Source: Lepidodermella squamata (taxonomy: Eukaryota; Gastrotricha). From it: a stretch of DNA of 64,000 nucleotides. Shown here one piece after another: positions 1 through 11,650 of this stretch; position 1 is the first letter of the stretch, and every line of letters starts with the position of its first letter. The stretch covers positions 4,340,001 to 4,404,000 of the forward strand of contig JBLDXI010000003.1 of assembly GCA_047495785.1 (NCBI GenBank), given 5' to 3'. Made by a program: the position numbers and the translations under genes. The notes under the pieces were generated by a model. That model searched no databases. It worked only from the letters and a program-made list of their open reading frames with translations, and had not been told where the DNA came from.

Positions 1-2945
1 ACGCGGATTTCACCGCGGAAAATAGAGGAAAATTCTGCGGAGGAATGCCCGCAGCTGAAGTGTTAATAGCGATAATTACTGCACATGACACAATCACCGA
101 TTGAAACTATAATAAATTATTTAAAATCGCCAATCATAAACCAGAGGTAGGAAGATTTTTGACGAAAGGCGATATTTTCAAATTAAACGTACGAAATTTA
201 GAAGATCAATAAAAAATTGCGCATACCCTAATAAGGTCCATCAGCAGCGGTAACAGCTGTTCGGCCGTGATACCAGCAGCCGGAGCTGGAGCAGGTGGAA
301 CCGGAGGAGTGGCTGTCGCGGTCGACGAAGGAGGCCGATTCTGTAGTTGCTGTTGGTAGCTGCACTCCATGCGGACCACTGACTCGCGAAACTGGCGCTC
401 TAGGTCACGCAAATGGCGCGCAACATCAGCCAAGTCCCTGGCGGCGTTACTAAGGTCGCGGATCGCCGGCATCAACTGTCCGACAGCGTTGTTAAGCACC
501 GAAATCGACTGCTCCTGTTGTTGCTGAATCAACGCGAGCGCTTGCTGCTGCTGCTGCGATACAGCCGGTGGAACAGGCGATTCAGCAACGCTATCACCAT
601 TGACTGGCATGGTGGTTACAACACGCTGAACGTGAGTTGAATGTCCGTCGTCTTTCTTGTTGCCGGATAGGTGTTTTTTAATGCGATTCGCACTTCTCGA
701 GGCAACCTCTGCCACCAGAGCCCGTTGAACTTGGTGAATGCCGGCTTGCGCGAGGTTGGCGGCCCTTTCATAAGCTGTCAACGCCGATTCATACAGTTGG
801 CGAACAACCCATGAAGAAGAAGCGGAAGCAGAAGCCGAACGAGCGCTTTTCTCAAGCGCCTCTTCAGCCATCGCCTCGAAGGCTCTTCCTTCGAAGAAAC
901 TCGCCAGCGGGAGTTCGTTAGAGCAACTTTTCAGTAATTTCACGGCCGGCTCGTTGTTTCCGTTAATGTAGGCGTCAAATCCGAGGTAGAAGTTGGCAAA
1001 AATCAGTACGCGGTTGCGAAGATCAGCCGAAACACTGGCTCCCGCCAGTCCCTCGAGCGAAGCATTGGGGAACGGCTCAAAGAAGCGCTGTTGACGGCTA
1101 GGTGGTGCTCCGGCACCGCCGATGCTCATGCGCTGCGAGCCATGGCCATGAGACGTCGACCGACTGGCTTGCACATGTTGAAGCAGGCCGTCCCAATACT
1201 TGCAGCTGTAGACGTGGAAACGCCGAAGCTCAGCGTGCATCAAATTTGCAGGCTTTCCGTCTGACTCCGAGTTCAGCGCGTTCAAATAGTTTTCCATAAC
1301 GAATGCTTGAAAAGCTTCGGCGACTCGGATAGCAAGATGGGCCAACTTCGAGTCCATTCCAGACAAGCGGAGCAAAAACAGGCCGTCCTGTATCAATCTG
1401 AATTTCGTAAATGGATCCTGGGTAGCCTGCTGGCCTTGCGTGGATTGGCGGCCGTCATGTGGCGATGTCACTGCACGCCACCATTGCACCTGCGAAGAAG
1501 TTAGCCACACGTTTTCCCCTCCCAGCTCAGTACTTCCAAGTGAAGAAGTGAGGAAAGGCGGTTGAATGTAATCATTGTTAACATCGTCTCCTGGTGGCAT
1601 CGCGATTTCAACGCGAGCGGCGGCCATGATCACAAATGAAATTACATCAACCTGGCACAGCGCATCGGCACTAGGCGAGGCGAAATCGCCTGCCAGTGTT
1701 GATGGCAGATGGCTGCATCGTCGAAGCGCCTCTCCTTTTGCGAGAGATTCTATTACCAGTGTGTCAGAAAGGCGGTTTCCACCCGAATTCGACGGCGGAA
1801 ACAGCCGGTGCAGCTGCACCACGCACCAAACCATGGTTTGAAGTTCAAAAGAAGTCAGTAATACGCGCTCGAACAGCGCTAACAAATCCGTTGGCGTCGG
1901 AATGCTCGATGTCAATAGAGCATTTGTAGAAGAGTAAGACAGCGATGTCAAAAGCGGAGATGCATCTTTTACCTCAAGCACTTTCTTCAAACAAGCCTGA
2001 AACAAATATGATAATTTTTCCGTAATAATTAGTCAATTTAGCGGGAACTCACTTGACTTTCGGTGAGCAAATTCGGGAACTTCGAGACCCAGCTCTCCGA
2101 AGCCGCATTGCGCGCGCCTTGATAAGCCGCGCGCATCTTTTCAACGAGCATAGCTGCAGATACGGCATTAACTTGAGCATTCAGTCTCTCCGCTTGCGAA
2201 ATAATTTTGCTCTCGTTGGTGGAAGGAGAATTGGGTACTTCCGAGAAATGCGAAGAGGCGCGGGTCGACAGGTCATACGCCAAAGCCAAGAGGGCATAGC
2301 TACCGTCAGCAGTATTTCGATTTGCCGAACGATTCTACAATAGCGCATAAAATATTAAATAAGGAAGTCGATTATATATTACTGAACCTTTTTGTTTGTT
2401 TTAGCATGCAACGAAGCCACATATAGGTAAAATGCAGCTTCAGCGGCGAGAGTGACGGCTGCGTATTGCGGGTACTGCTTGATCGAAGCGTTAACCTCGA
2501 TGACGCGATCGCCCAATCTGCAAGGCAGCAAAGGTAATCTATTGCCTTCATATTGCTCAATAACTCACTCGGCAATACGCTTCTTCAGATCAGAATCGAT
2601 GTCAACCCGCTCAGATTGAAAAGTGTGCTGACAGAAATGACACATCGTCACTAGTAACTGAGAGATTGACTCCGGAGAATTGGTTTTCTAATAATTTACA
2701 TTTGAAGTTTCGGCAAGGAAAATCAAGCTTCTGCTTACTTTAAGATATGCAGTCACCTCCATAAACCATTCACTTGATGAACTGAACAGTTCATCGTATT
2801 CCGCATTAACAATCATAGGTATGCACTCAGCGGCAGAGCGATTCGCACGAAGAACATCAATACATGCTTTGATGCCTTGTTTTTCCTGTGGGTTTGAAAA
2901 CTCAACATTAATTTCCGTATCAAATAGGAAGGATATACTAACCAT
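1..2945 (-). CDS. Nup358/RanBP2-like nucleoporin, N-terminal (TPR/helical) region, partial
   Basis: Five exons join in phase: 2945-2739, 2687-2569, 2517-2388, 2334-2053 and 1996-227, each with GT/AG ends, giving 836 codons. A further open exon (106-1, acceptor ATAG) may continue off the left edge. The order of recognisable pieces follows the vertebrate RanBP2 N-terminus: a SSSEWF stretch, helical TPR-like pairs, a WW followed by a K/R-x-R-L segment, a KYWDGLL block, FFEPFPN, a further helical repeat (AVKLLKSC), then a glutamine-rich coiled segment. RanBP2/Nup358 forms the cytoplasmic filaments of the nuclear pore; its N-terminal domain anchors it to the pore. The first TPR units of the family are missing: the ATG at 2945 follows in-frame stops. 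Either the protein starts late, or the first exon is really entered by splicing at an internal acceptor. The Ran-binding and zinc-finger parts would lie outside the window. Family assignment is by remembered similarity and is fairly weak at single-residue level. Confidence 0.6.
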
Positions 2946-3035
2946 TTATTACAAGTTGTTGATGAAAATGATATGATAAAATGAAATAACGCCTAGAAAA
3001 CGCAAAAGTCATATTGAATAGTCGACAAATATTGT

Positions 3036-3041
3036 TTTATT
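3036..3041 (-). terminator. Poly(A) signal AATAAA of the eL33 gene
   Basis: Minus-strand AATAAA about 80 bp beyond the eL33 stop codon. A TTTTCTAG acceptor-like motif ends at 2993, about 45 bp further on and just before the downstream ATG. Confidence 0.6.
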
Positions 3042-3121
3042 TGCCATCTCGACTTGCGATACTCGCTTTACAAGTCTCGCCAAAAATTGACGCTCCTCCT
3101 CAATACAAATATTTCCACTGT

Positions 3122-3496
3122 TTAAATCCTTGATGGGTACAACATCACTCGGACACGCTTTCCGATGGCCTTCGAAGGAAGGTTACGAGCGAACTTCGCG
3201 CGTACAGCACCGCTGTTGCCATGAGGACGGATGACTTTGCCCCAAATCACGCGGATGTGGCTGCGGCGATTCTCGTTCGGCACCCTGGTCTTCTTTTGAG
3301 CACGATAAACGAAGGCGCACTTCTTTCCCAGGTAAAAGTCGGCACCCTTCTTATTCTCAACGCCGTCAATGCGCAACAAGGCTTGATGTTCGTGCTGATT
3401 ACGGAGACCACGCCGGTAACCAGTGAAAACGCCGTGCACGTAGAGTCGTCCGTATTTACGGCGAGAAGTCTGAGACTTTTTCTGCGCTTCCGCCAT
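3122..3496 (-). CDS. rpl-33: Cytosolic large-subunit ribosomal protein eL33 (RPL35A)
   Basis: A single uninterrupted 124-residue reading frame starting MAEAQKKSQ. It carries the eL33 signature segments in order: [29 protein letters not shown], a [12 protein letters not shown] block, the [15 protein letters not shown] loop, and a basic tail ending RVMLYPSRI. Length and composition match the eL33 family. The protein sits on the 60S ribosomal subunit. A minus-strand AATAAA lies at 3041-3036, about 80 bp past the stop, and the next minus-strand gene (Nup358-like) starts at 2945. That close head-to-tail spacing suggests possible polycistronic expression. Confidence 0.95.
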   Translation of the reverse strand: MAEAQKKSQTSRRKYGRLYVHGVFTGYRRGLRNQHEHQALLRIDGVENKKGADFYLGKKCAFVYRAQKKTRVPNENRRSHIRVIWGKVIRPHGNSGAVRAKFARNLPSKAIGKRVRVMLYPSRI

Positions 3497-3504
3497 TTCA
3501 ATTA

Positions 3505-4850
3505 ATATTCACAGAAGTGAACAAAACCCTATAAAAATAGAGTAACAAATCAACTAAAAGATTACCATAGAAATGAGATAGGAGATAGAACTTCAATTTA
3601 ATTGATTTGGTTCATGTTATTTAACTCAAGAGTAATTGAACGCCAAAAGGTCGATAGGACGCGCTCGCTCGAGTTTAACATTGAAAATTGAGCTGGGTCC
3701 TGTTAAGTTAGTAACGACTGGAAAGGCCTATTACTAGCTAGCATTTTGTACAGCCTTGTCGTGATCTATTAGTTAGATTATTAAGAAAAGAGAACAACTG
3801 AACAAAAACATTTCATTCCAAGTAGCGAGCGTCAGAAAAAAACAAGAATTAACAATAAGACAAGAGTGAGCTCATCGTCATTTCATGGACCGTGCACAAT
3901 CGTGACGGAAATTATTAGAACAGGTGAAGTCCAAAAAGAATATGAAATGAAATGATTATAGTTTATAAGAAAGCATGAATGCATGCCGGAATTTTATTGG
4001 CTTCTTTGCTTAACTATGGCTGCACGTAATAGTCAGATCTTCGAACTATAGTAAATCGCATTCTAATTCGAATGCAGCAATCGCGTCAGTAAGCAGTAAT
4101 TTTTGGGCAGAGATACCAAACAAAAACTATACAATAAATAATTAGCCTAAATGCTTCGAATAACGACTAAGCAATTATTGCGCCGATGTGTGTGGCGTGT
4201 TAAGTAAAAAAATCACGGCCAGGTAATCACAGGTTATGAAGACAGAAGACAGGCAGTATTCAGTATCGCCATCTCAAATCTCACACATGGCTCAAGCCAC
4301 GATAAACAAGCTGCTCTTTAAACCAGATGATGATATAAATCGAGTATCGATACAAGCTAATTGCTCATAGCTTTTCTCGTCAAACTCGTCAAATCTTGCT
4401 ACCCTATCGGTTGAACCTCTGAATCTGTCTCGTAATTTAGTTACTATATTACCGGGTTTTTGGAGCGTCATCATCATCATCACAAAGGTCTCGATTCCAG
4501 TTAAATCGAAAGAAAGCCTTGAAGAGTGGAAATCAATCAAGTTTGAAGTATCGCTTTACAGGATTTGACTACATGGTACATGTGAACACCCAGCAGACAG
4601 GACCGAACGGACGGAAGCCCCCTCCTCAGACCATCAAGTCGGTGTAAGGTCGCTGAAAAAAACGAGCGTGGCACGGCTCCCTTCGAGGACGCGCGGGAAA
4701 AGTGCAATTTTAAAATTCATTAATAAGGTCATTTAAAAATGAATTCTATATTGTTTTTAAGACAATTGTTAAAATATATAGCTGCATGTTATTTTTGAAT
4801 TTTTGACAGAAAATTGTCTTGCGCGCACTTGTGCGATGTAACGGGCAGGT
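3505..4850. other. Non-coding stretch upstream of eL33
   Basis: No convincing exon was found on either strand. The short minus-strand frame at 4292-4540 owes its length to an ATC/ATG-repeat tract and has no recognisable motif. Sequence upstream of 3500 presumably contains the eL33 promoter, but no TATA box or initiator could be singled out. Confidence 0.5.
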
Positions 4851-4854
4851 CCAT

Positions 4855-4984
4855 CCTGGTATTGTGCCATCTCTGCGCCTAACATCGAATTATCGGTGAC
4901 AGGCATAACTTATCATCCCAAGCCCTGTTAAATCACCAGGAATGGTGTCAGGGTCTAACATCCATCCATCCATCCATCCATCCA
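4855..4984 (+). mobile_element. LINE 3' end with CATC-repeat tail, copy A
   Basis: Shares the tail of the LINE at 6758-7803. Common segments are TGCGCCTAACA, CGAAT-ATCGG-GACAGG and AAGCCCTGTTAAATCACCAG, followed by a short loop and TGGTGTCAGGG, then a run of CATC units. The CCCTG/CAGGG and CACCA/TGGTG arms form a hairpin. No coding part survives, so this is a strongly 5'-truncated copy. Confidence 0.75.
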
Positions 4985-5212
4985 GTATCTGGGATCCTGA
5001 ACTGGCAATCATTTGAACCTTTCCGAACTAGGACCAAGCCGCATCGATGTTACGTTTCGGAATCAATAAACGTCTTTTTCGTTCTAGGCAGAGGGTCTTT
5101 GAACGTCTTTAAGATAGGATATTGCTCTCATCCTGCTGGAAAATTGCTCATTGTTAGGAATAACGGGATATGTGTAAATCTGATCCCATGCTGTTTTTCT
5201 TAGACCGTGTTA

Positions 5213-5418
5213 CACTTCGTTATTTAAATAGCAATCTCAGCTTATAATCAGCTTGTCAGCTCAGCTTATCCTGCTCGCTAGTAAGCTGAGCTTGATAAGT
5301 TTAGCTGGCTTCGGCTATAACAAGCTGAGCTTGTACGCTAAGCTAAGGTGTGAATACGCTGAGCGTACCGTAAGCTGAGCTGACTTTAAGCTGAGCTTGA
5401 TACATAAATAACGAAGTG
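5213..5418. mobile_element. Short inverted-repeat (MITE-like) element rich in AGCT words
   Basis: Perfect 14-bp terminal inverted repeats: CACTTCGTTATTTA at 5213-5226 and its reverse complement at 5405-5418. The 206-bp interior consists of many short CAGCTTA / TAAGCTGAG words in both orientations and could fold extensively. No target duplication is obvious. Confidence 0.6.
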
Positions 5419-5924
5419 CAAGGGGGCTTTCTTAGGGTCGTTGAGTCTGTGTTCAGATGTGTATCTCAATACAGACAACACAGCAATCTGATAAGTATCT
5501 CAAGCTCAGGCGACACAATCAATTTTTCATTGGGAATTTCCAACGAGACCGCTATATAGGCCTCTGCTTATCAAACTTTACTCTTTTGATGCCGCCGCTC
5601 TCCTCAAACAGTTAAGTTTGCTACCAATCGACGGCAAACGCCATCTATCAGATCTTTCGAAATATATGTTATCCAATGTCACTTGAACAGATTCAGAAGG
5701 TACTTATTCACTTCTTCCCTAGAATTGTTTTACACTGCGCAAATTAGTCCGGTTCATCATAAATCGCAATGATCGTTCTTTGTGGTGAATCTGTGGTGCA
5801 ATTTTATCTACATTTACGGGCTGCTTCTACATCTAGTATACTTCGAGAATTTGCTCTTCGCGTGATCACCTTCGCCTTGTTTTACGTTCGCCTTTTGCTT
5901 GAGTGAGCTGTTCTGCCGGTGAAT

Positions 5925-6235
5925 TCGCCGTTGAGTACGTCGTGATGACAAGGATTCTCGTCCCGACAACAGCTACTCAAGAAAAGCTGATACCGTACGA
6001 ATTTTGACACGGCCGAACGTGGAAATGCTCCATACTTTCGGTTGCGTCGGATACGCGAACCTGTTGAAATCAGATATTACGCCGTTTGGAGCAAAAGCAG
6101 AAAAGCTGCGCTCTGTTGGGCTCGCGTACAATCAAAAGGGCTACAAGCGCTTCAACCTGAACACGCGAAGTGGCCGTCGATTTCAGCGACAACGAATCAA
6201 GGTTGAAGGAACGGCTCGAGTACCGAAACTTTCGT
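5925..6235 (+). mobile_element. Ty1/copia integrase fragment (degenerate)
   Basis: Encodes, across one frame disruption near 6000, the end of a copia integrase. An IPYEF segment is followed by RPNVEMLHTFGCVGY, then a K-AEKLRSVGLAYNQKGYKRFNL stretch. These match the copia motifs TPYE, KPNVSHLRVFGC and AEKCIFVGY-SKGYR. The catalytic core and the rest of pol are absent. It is a relic and probably not expressed. Confidence 0.75.
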
Positions 6236-6269
6236 TTAGCCGCGAAGTATGCGCCTAATGAACTAGTCG

Positions 6270-6745
6270 CCATTTTGGCCATTTACCTCGGCACTCGGCA
6301 TGCAAGACGACGCCGTTCGCCTCCTTAAATCCGCGAATCGCAACGACTTGCTGTCGACAATGTACCAAGCATCGGGGAACTTGACTGAGGCGATCATAAT
6401 CGTGGAGACTGAAGACCACGTGAATACAACCTATCGCAACTATGTCAAGTAACTCGAACAGGAGGGTGATGTCAAACAAGCGGTCACGATGGACGCCTAG
6501 GCGAAAACTGAATATTACGATGTGCCGAAAATGTTGCTAATCTCGTTGACTTTGGGAGTTAGGAGTTAGCCTACTAAGAGCAAAAATGGGTTTGTCTAAA
6601 TTTATTATGGCGGATTTTTCACATCCCGAATTTTTCGAATTTTCAGCCAAGTGAAGAATGGTACGCATAATATTTAGAACCCCTCGGAGATTTGGACCGT
6701 TCTACTTTGTGGTACGAAAAGGCGGATGATAAGCTGGCAACGATG
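6270..6745 (+). pseudogene. IFT140 (intraflagellar transport) pseudogene fragment
   Basis: From 6291 the frame reads through ALGMQDDAVRLLK, NRNDLLSTMYQASGN, LTEAIIIVETEDHV and a YYDVPKML block. This is the TPR-like C-terminal region of IFT140, a subunit of the IFT-A complex in cilia (human counterpart segments: LGMLEDAEQLY, DLLNKFYQAAG, HRFEVPRML). A second block resumes after an intron-like gap ending TTTTCAG at about 6641: EEWYA-stop-YLEPLGDLD, matching WWAQYLESQGEMD. In-frame stops sit at 6450, 6498 and 6668. The retained gap suggests a DNA-level copy rather than a processed one. It is wedged between a copia relic and a LINE. Confidence 0.75.
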
Positions 6746-6757
6746 GCATTCCTGAAT

Positions 6758-7803
6758 TTGTTCTACGAGACAGCATTAGCTGCCCGGCAATGAACGCCGC
6801 TTTGGTCTCCCTATTTAACGGCATTCTCAAAGGTGATCTACTCCCAGGTGACTGGAAAACCAGTGTTGTAACCCCAATTCATAAGTCGGGCGAGAAACAG
6901 CTTCCTGAGAATTACCGTCCTATCTCGATTCTACCTGGCTGCCTGAAACTCTTCGAACGCTGCCTAGGTGAACAACTGAAACCTCGCCTGAACAGCTTCC
7001 TGTCAAAATATCAGTTCGAATTTCGCAAACACCACTCGACTAGCGGCTGTCTGGTATCGCTCGCTGAGAAATGGCTCGTAGCTGCAGCACAAAACAAGTA
7101 CGTCGCCACTGCCAGCTTGGATCTTTCAAAGGCGTTCGATTCGCTTGACCCTGCTGGGGTTATCGAATCTCTCCGTTCGTTTGGTCTTGGACCCGAAGCC
7201 CTGAACCTGTTCACGGACTATCTATCTATCCGTCACCAGAAGGTTAAAGTCGGCAGCATCTCCTCGTCGCCCTTGCCAATCAGATATGGTGTCCCTCAAG
7301 GGAGCGTCCTCGGCCCTCTTCTCTTCACCGTCTATGTTAATGAACTGCCAGAGACTATCAACGATTCGCGGTTTTCCAGTGCCTGCATGGCGAAGCACCA
7401 GTCGAGCTAATCGAGCTCTTCAGGCCGAAGACAGAGGTGAACCCAGGACTTCGCAGTTCCTCTAACGGCAGCCTTAAGGCCACGCAGTCCGACAGTGTCA
7501 CCCAAGACCGAACTTTCCTCATCCGCGGCTCGAAGGCATGGAGTCATACCGACCCCTTCATTCGTAAGCTGACTAGCTCGAAAGCCTGTCGCAAAGCCGC
7601 CTACTTGCAGGAATTCTTCATCGAGCAGGTGTCTGAATGGACCAAATAGATCATAGCTCTATTTTTATAATTTATTTTCGTATTCTATTGTGCCACTCTG
7701 CGCCTAACACCGAATCATCGGCGACAGGTTTCAACTCATCAACCCAAGCCCTGTTAAATCACCAGAATTGGTGTCAGGGTCTAACATCCATCCATCCATC
7801 CAT
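6758..7803 (+). mobile_element. LINE (CR1/Jockey-like) reverse transcriptase, internally deleted, copy B
   Basis: The frame at 6790-7410 encodes reverse-transcriptase motifs in order: GDWKTSVVTPIHKSG, LPENYRPISILP, SLDLSKAFDSLD and RYGVPQGSVLGPLLF. The frame breaks just before the expected YADD box. The frame from 7437 to 7649 is the C-terminal end of the same ORF2, so the catalytic YADD part has been deleted. The 3' UTR follows, with the hairpin and CATC tail shared with copies at 4855 and 22432. Inactive. Confidence 0.9.
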
Positions 7804-8072
7804 TCACGTTGAGATAAAACAATGATGAGATGCTTTGGAACCTAAACGCTAACGGCGGGGGCGTCGACGACTCATCATCGGCACCATCAATGTGTGCGGC
7901 TGAAATGTGGCTCTCAAGAAGGCTTGTATCCTCGGAGTCAACACTCCGGTGATCAGCGATGCTGATGGTAAATACATGTCCATTCTACCTTATTCAAGGT
8001 TCGTTAACAACGGAAGGCCACAGGTACCTTCAAAAAACGGTCTTAATCATGTGACCTTCATGTGACGGTCAT

Positions 8073-8950
8073 AATTATCCATATCCAGCGAGAACTTGAT
8101 AGCGAAAGTTAGCTAGTATGGTGGCTAAGAAGGCTGCAAGATGCAAGGTCGATATGTATTTTTGACTTGCCGATTTACTTGCCGCCGGTGTTTGGTGGTT
8201 TTTCCCGATATCGAATTACTCTTTCATTGTTTTTTTCTGATTTAGACATTTTAAATCAATTGAACTTGAAAAACTGCATAAAATGGCATTGGCATATGCA
8301 CTCGCATGGATAGCTGATATTGTTGTGATTTCGGCTACACAATCGTGCTGAAGTCCGTGAACATTTCATGAATTCGGCAGTTTCCAGCCTACAGAGTCCT
8401 TTGGTGCTTTCTAGAATGCGAAAGGCGCAGTTCGTTGTGTTCATCCTGAATTATTATTACCATTTCGGAAGCCGGCTGAATCGAACTCACCGAGAGTGGC
8501 TAGCAATATCAAGCATGCTAATGCTGCTTTTTGCAGTTTGTTTAGCTGACTACAATATTGTCCATGGGCATCATCCGGATACAAGTTCAATCACAACAGC
8601 TTGTCGAAATTTTATCAAGCGATGAAAAAGAATGCGATGTTTTGAAAACGCTGGCGTGAAGCGTTCCATTGCCGCGGATCAGAAACCTACTCTATGTACG
8701 ACAACCTCTGAAAAACGGAAAAAAGAAAGAATTCGTTGCCGCAGAAACGGAACCACCTAGAGAAAAACATCGACACGCTGAGATCGGGCGATTTCGATTG
8801 ATCACGTTGAAAACTAAATCTCCGTCGACAGCAGACTGTCTTTTTCGCTGTTAGAGTTGTTTCTTGGAACCGAGCCCACCTAGTTGGCACCTCAATCGGA
8901 AGATGAGCAGCATTTGGAGTCTTAAGACTAGGCATTTGATTTCCGCTTCT
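8073..8950 (+). mobile_element. hAT-like element, internally deleted derivative (copy 1)
   Basis: The first part (8073-8640) matches 25128-25705 and encodes, with frame damage, a TTF-type zinc-finger remnant. The second part (about 8640-8950) matches 26815-27165. The two parts join at the word GCGATGT, which occurs at both breakpoints of the longer copy. That indicates a microhomology-mediated loss of about 1.1 kb. Confidence 0.65.
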
Positions 8951-8989
8951 TTTTGCCAGTACCTTCAATTAACACCTTGCTCGAAACTC

Positions 8990-9300
8990 TAAAATAATAC
9001 GTTGCTTCAGGCCGATGGCCGCCCTATTCCGCCTGAGAAAATTGACGGGTTCTATGTCATCTCGATCACAATCGGCGCTGCTCAATTCACACATCGCTTT
9101 CTCGCGATTGTCGACTTGTCCCGTGATGTCATTTTAGGCCAGGACTTCATCTACCCGTCGGTGTATTCAATTAGCGTCAGAGGAATGTGCAAGTCCTTGT
9201 CTTACCAGGACGCTCTTGGATGGCGCCGTGTTGTCTACGGCCGCGCCTTACACCGCCGTCTCGCCCGCTTTCTTACGCTGAATTGGTAGCGATTACGTGC
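8990..9300 (+). mobile_element. Ty3/gypsy protease-region fragment
   Basis: Encodes ADGRPI, a FYVISITIG strand, THRFLAIVDLSRD and VILGQDFI. These resemble the second half of a gypsy-type retropepsin (flap and ILG-DF motif). The catalytic DTGA part is not present upstream. It is followed by strongly GC-rich, frame-broken sequence leading to the RT/RNase H remnant. Confidence 0.6.
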
Positions 9301-9699
9301 CGCTCGACACCGCGTCTAGTCGTTTCGCTGTTCGTGGCATCAACGCCGTAGGCTCCGTGGACAAGCCCTCCTGTGTGTGGAGGTCGGCTCATCGACGCAG
9401 CATCTTTCTGCTGTAGTTGTGCCTCACCTCCGCGCCCGCTCGTGCTGGGCCGCAATCACCTGTAGCACCGCCGCCAACTCGTATGGTCGCCGGCTGCGCT
9501 AGTTTCGCCTCGACGACGCCACATCTCGTCGCCTCGCATGTCCTCGCCCCGTGGGGTGGCCGCATTGCTTACGCCGTGCCAAGCCCCAAGACGTCTGGCG
9601 CACACCTGCAGCGGCTGACGGAAACCGAAGTACTTGCCGGTCTTACACGCTCGCCAGACGCCATCATGGCCGCCTACCAGGTCGATTGCCGGCGCGCTC

Positions 9700-10515
9700 G
9701 ACTCGAGTTGCGATTGATCGGGCCCGTACTGTACTCAACACATTCGACAAATTCAACATCGCTCTATCGGCTAAGAAGAGCGAATTCTTCGCTAAACGGG
9801 TTAAATTTTGCGGCCGTATCTACAGCGAGAAGGGCTGCGAGGTCGCTGACAACCACCTTGAAGCGATCTCCGATTTCCCTCGCCCTACCACGAAGGCAGT
9901 CCGCTCCTTTGTCGCACCGCGAATTTTCTGCGACACCACTTACCCGACTTCGCCCGCGTCGCTGAGCCGCGCTGTCGCCTCATGGGCGACAAGTTTGTGT
10001 GGACGCCGGAGTGCGAAAGCGCTTTCCAACGCTTGAAGACCGCTCTAGCATCGCCGCCCGTCCTCGGCTTCCCGAACTTTCGCCTGCCTTTCCGCCTCAT
10101 GACCGACGCCAGCGACTACGATTTGGGCACGCTGTTGCTGCAAGATCAGGGCGGTAAGCCGCGCATCATCACGGCTCACAGCCGCCTGCTGACCCCGACC
10201 GAGCGCAATTACAGCTCGCTCGACAAAGAGTGCCTTGCGATCGTCTTCGGCCGCGAGAATAACTGGGAGATGTTGCTCGGGCAGCCATTTGTCATTGAGA
10301 CCGACTGCCGTGCACTCCTGTGGCTCAACTCGATGATGACGCCCTCCAAGCGCCTCTTTGGCTATATCGAGAAGCTGTCGGGCCTGGACTTCACCATCGT
10401 CCATCGCCCGGGTCGCCTCAACTACGCCGATGGCCTTTCGCACCAAATGCCTGATGATGAGTCGCCGCACGCTCTCCGCAGCCGTCGCCTTCAAACAAAT
10501 ACGCCTCGCTAGCAG
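9700..10515 (+). mobile_element. Ty3/gypsy RT end and RNase H fragment
   Basis: 9700-9900 encodes the end of a gypsy RT (NIALSAKKSEFFAKRVKFCG). The 9982-10512 frame encodes the connection/RNase H region: FVWTPECESAFQRLKTAL, MTDASDYDLGTLL, ERNYSSLDKECLAIVF, ETDCRALLWL and HRPGRLNYADGLSH. The RNase H acidic residues appear kept (D of DAS, E of KEC, D of TDC). RT YVDD and integrase are missing. GC content is clearly above the flanks, suggesting a later arrival. Confidence 0.9.
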
Positions 10516-10559
10516 TCGCCGACTCGCTGCGTCTCGAACCCGCCGAACTCCGTCGCGCT

Positions 10560-11650
10560 CAACTTAGTGATGCTAACTACGCTCCGGTCCTCCGCTTTTT
10601 CTGACTTTTTCCACCTACTGACATGGCTGATTTTGCTTCATACCTTGCAGGTATTAGGGCAGGTTGCTGTTAATGGCACCATTTTTTCGGATATGTTGAG
10701 CTCTCAACCAGTAAGATTTGAGGCATTTCTGGCCATTCCTGCGGGCAAATCCGAAAAATAGTGCTAGCTATAGCTCGCTTCGCTCGCGCTACCACAAACG
10801 CGCTCTGATTACAGGACTCTCTAGGTTTTCTGTAATGGTAGCTTCTCGAGTGTCGCAGATCAATTCAATACTCAATACTTTAGTACTTATGCGAAGACAC
10901 AAAGTTTAGCTGGAACCCTGCCTCCTTTCCTCTGCGGCTGTTAACGTATTCGGAGTGGACAGCATATTCTTTATTCTTGTTTATATGACGTTTTAGCATG
11001 GGGATTTAAGACTTTCTCTTTCGTCTAGTCTTTTAATAATCTTGTTTGTAGAGCTTTGCTTAGATCATGAACCTTGAGCTGCGGGCTTATCACCTTGTCT
11101 TGTGGCTCACCTCTTGTGTTGTTAAATCACAAAATTCTTGTAGATGTTGTATTTTCTATTTAGGCCATTAAATGCTGCATCATCCTGAAAATGGCAATTC
11201 GATGCCTGTGCTTGCACGTGTGCCCCTGAATGGCTAGACAGCAATATTGGATGGATGGGTGATATGGGAACTCGGCTGGAAAAAGTCTCCGGCACTATCA
11301 ATCAAGAGTGCGTCATCTGCTCAGGAGCTGGCAGGGAGCTTGTTTGTGCCCGCCCTTCAACTTACCCGATTAACTTGTCATCATGCAGCGTCATCACACT
11401 CAATTGCGTACCATTTGGCCGTGTGATTATCATAACTACAGCTTGGAGTAGAACATGACCAGAAATGGTGGTAGCGGTTGTCAAATCTCTGACTGTGCCT
11501 TAATGTTCGACAAGCAGCCGATTGATTGGCCTGATTGGCCGGGCCGAGTTACCATGATTACTTCATCGTTCACCTGTCAATGGCAGCTTAGATAGTTCGG
11601 TATTGCATTTCTCTGTCTCAACAAAGCAATCAAAAGTATCTACAGCACAA
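10560..11650. other. Non-coding stretch after the Ty3 fragment
   Basis: Only short frames without motifs. A single GGATGGATGGG near 11250 recalls the LINE tail word but has no hairpin attached. I see no gene. Confidence 0.4.
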
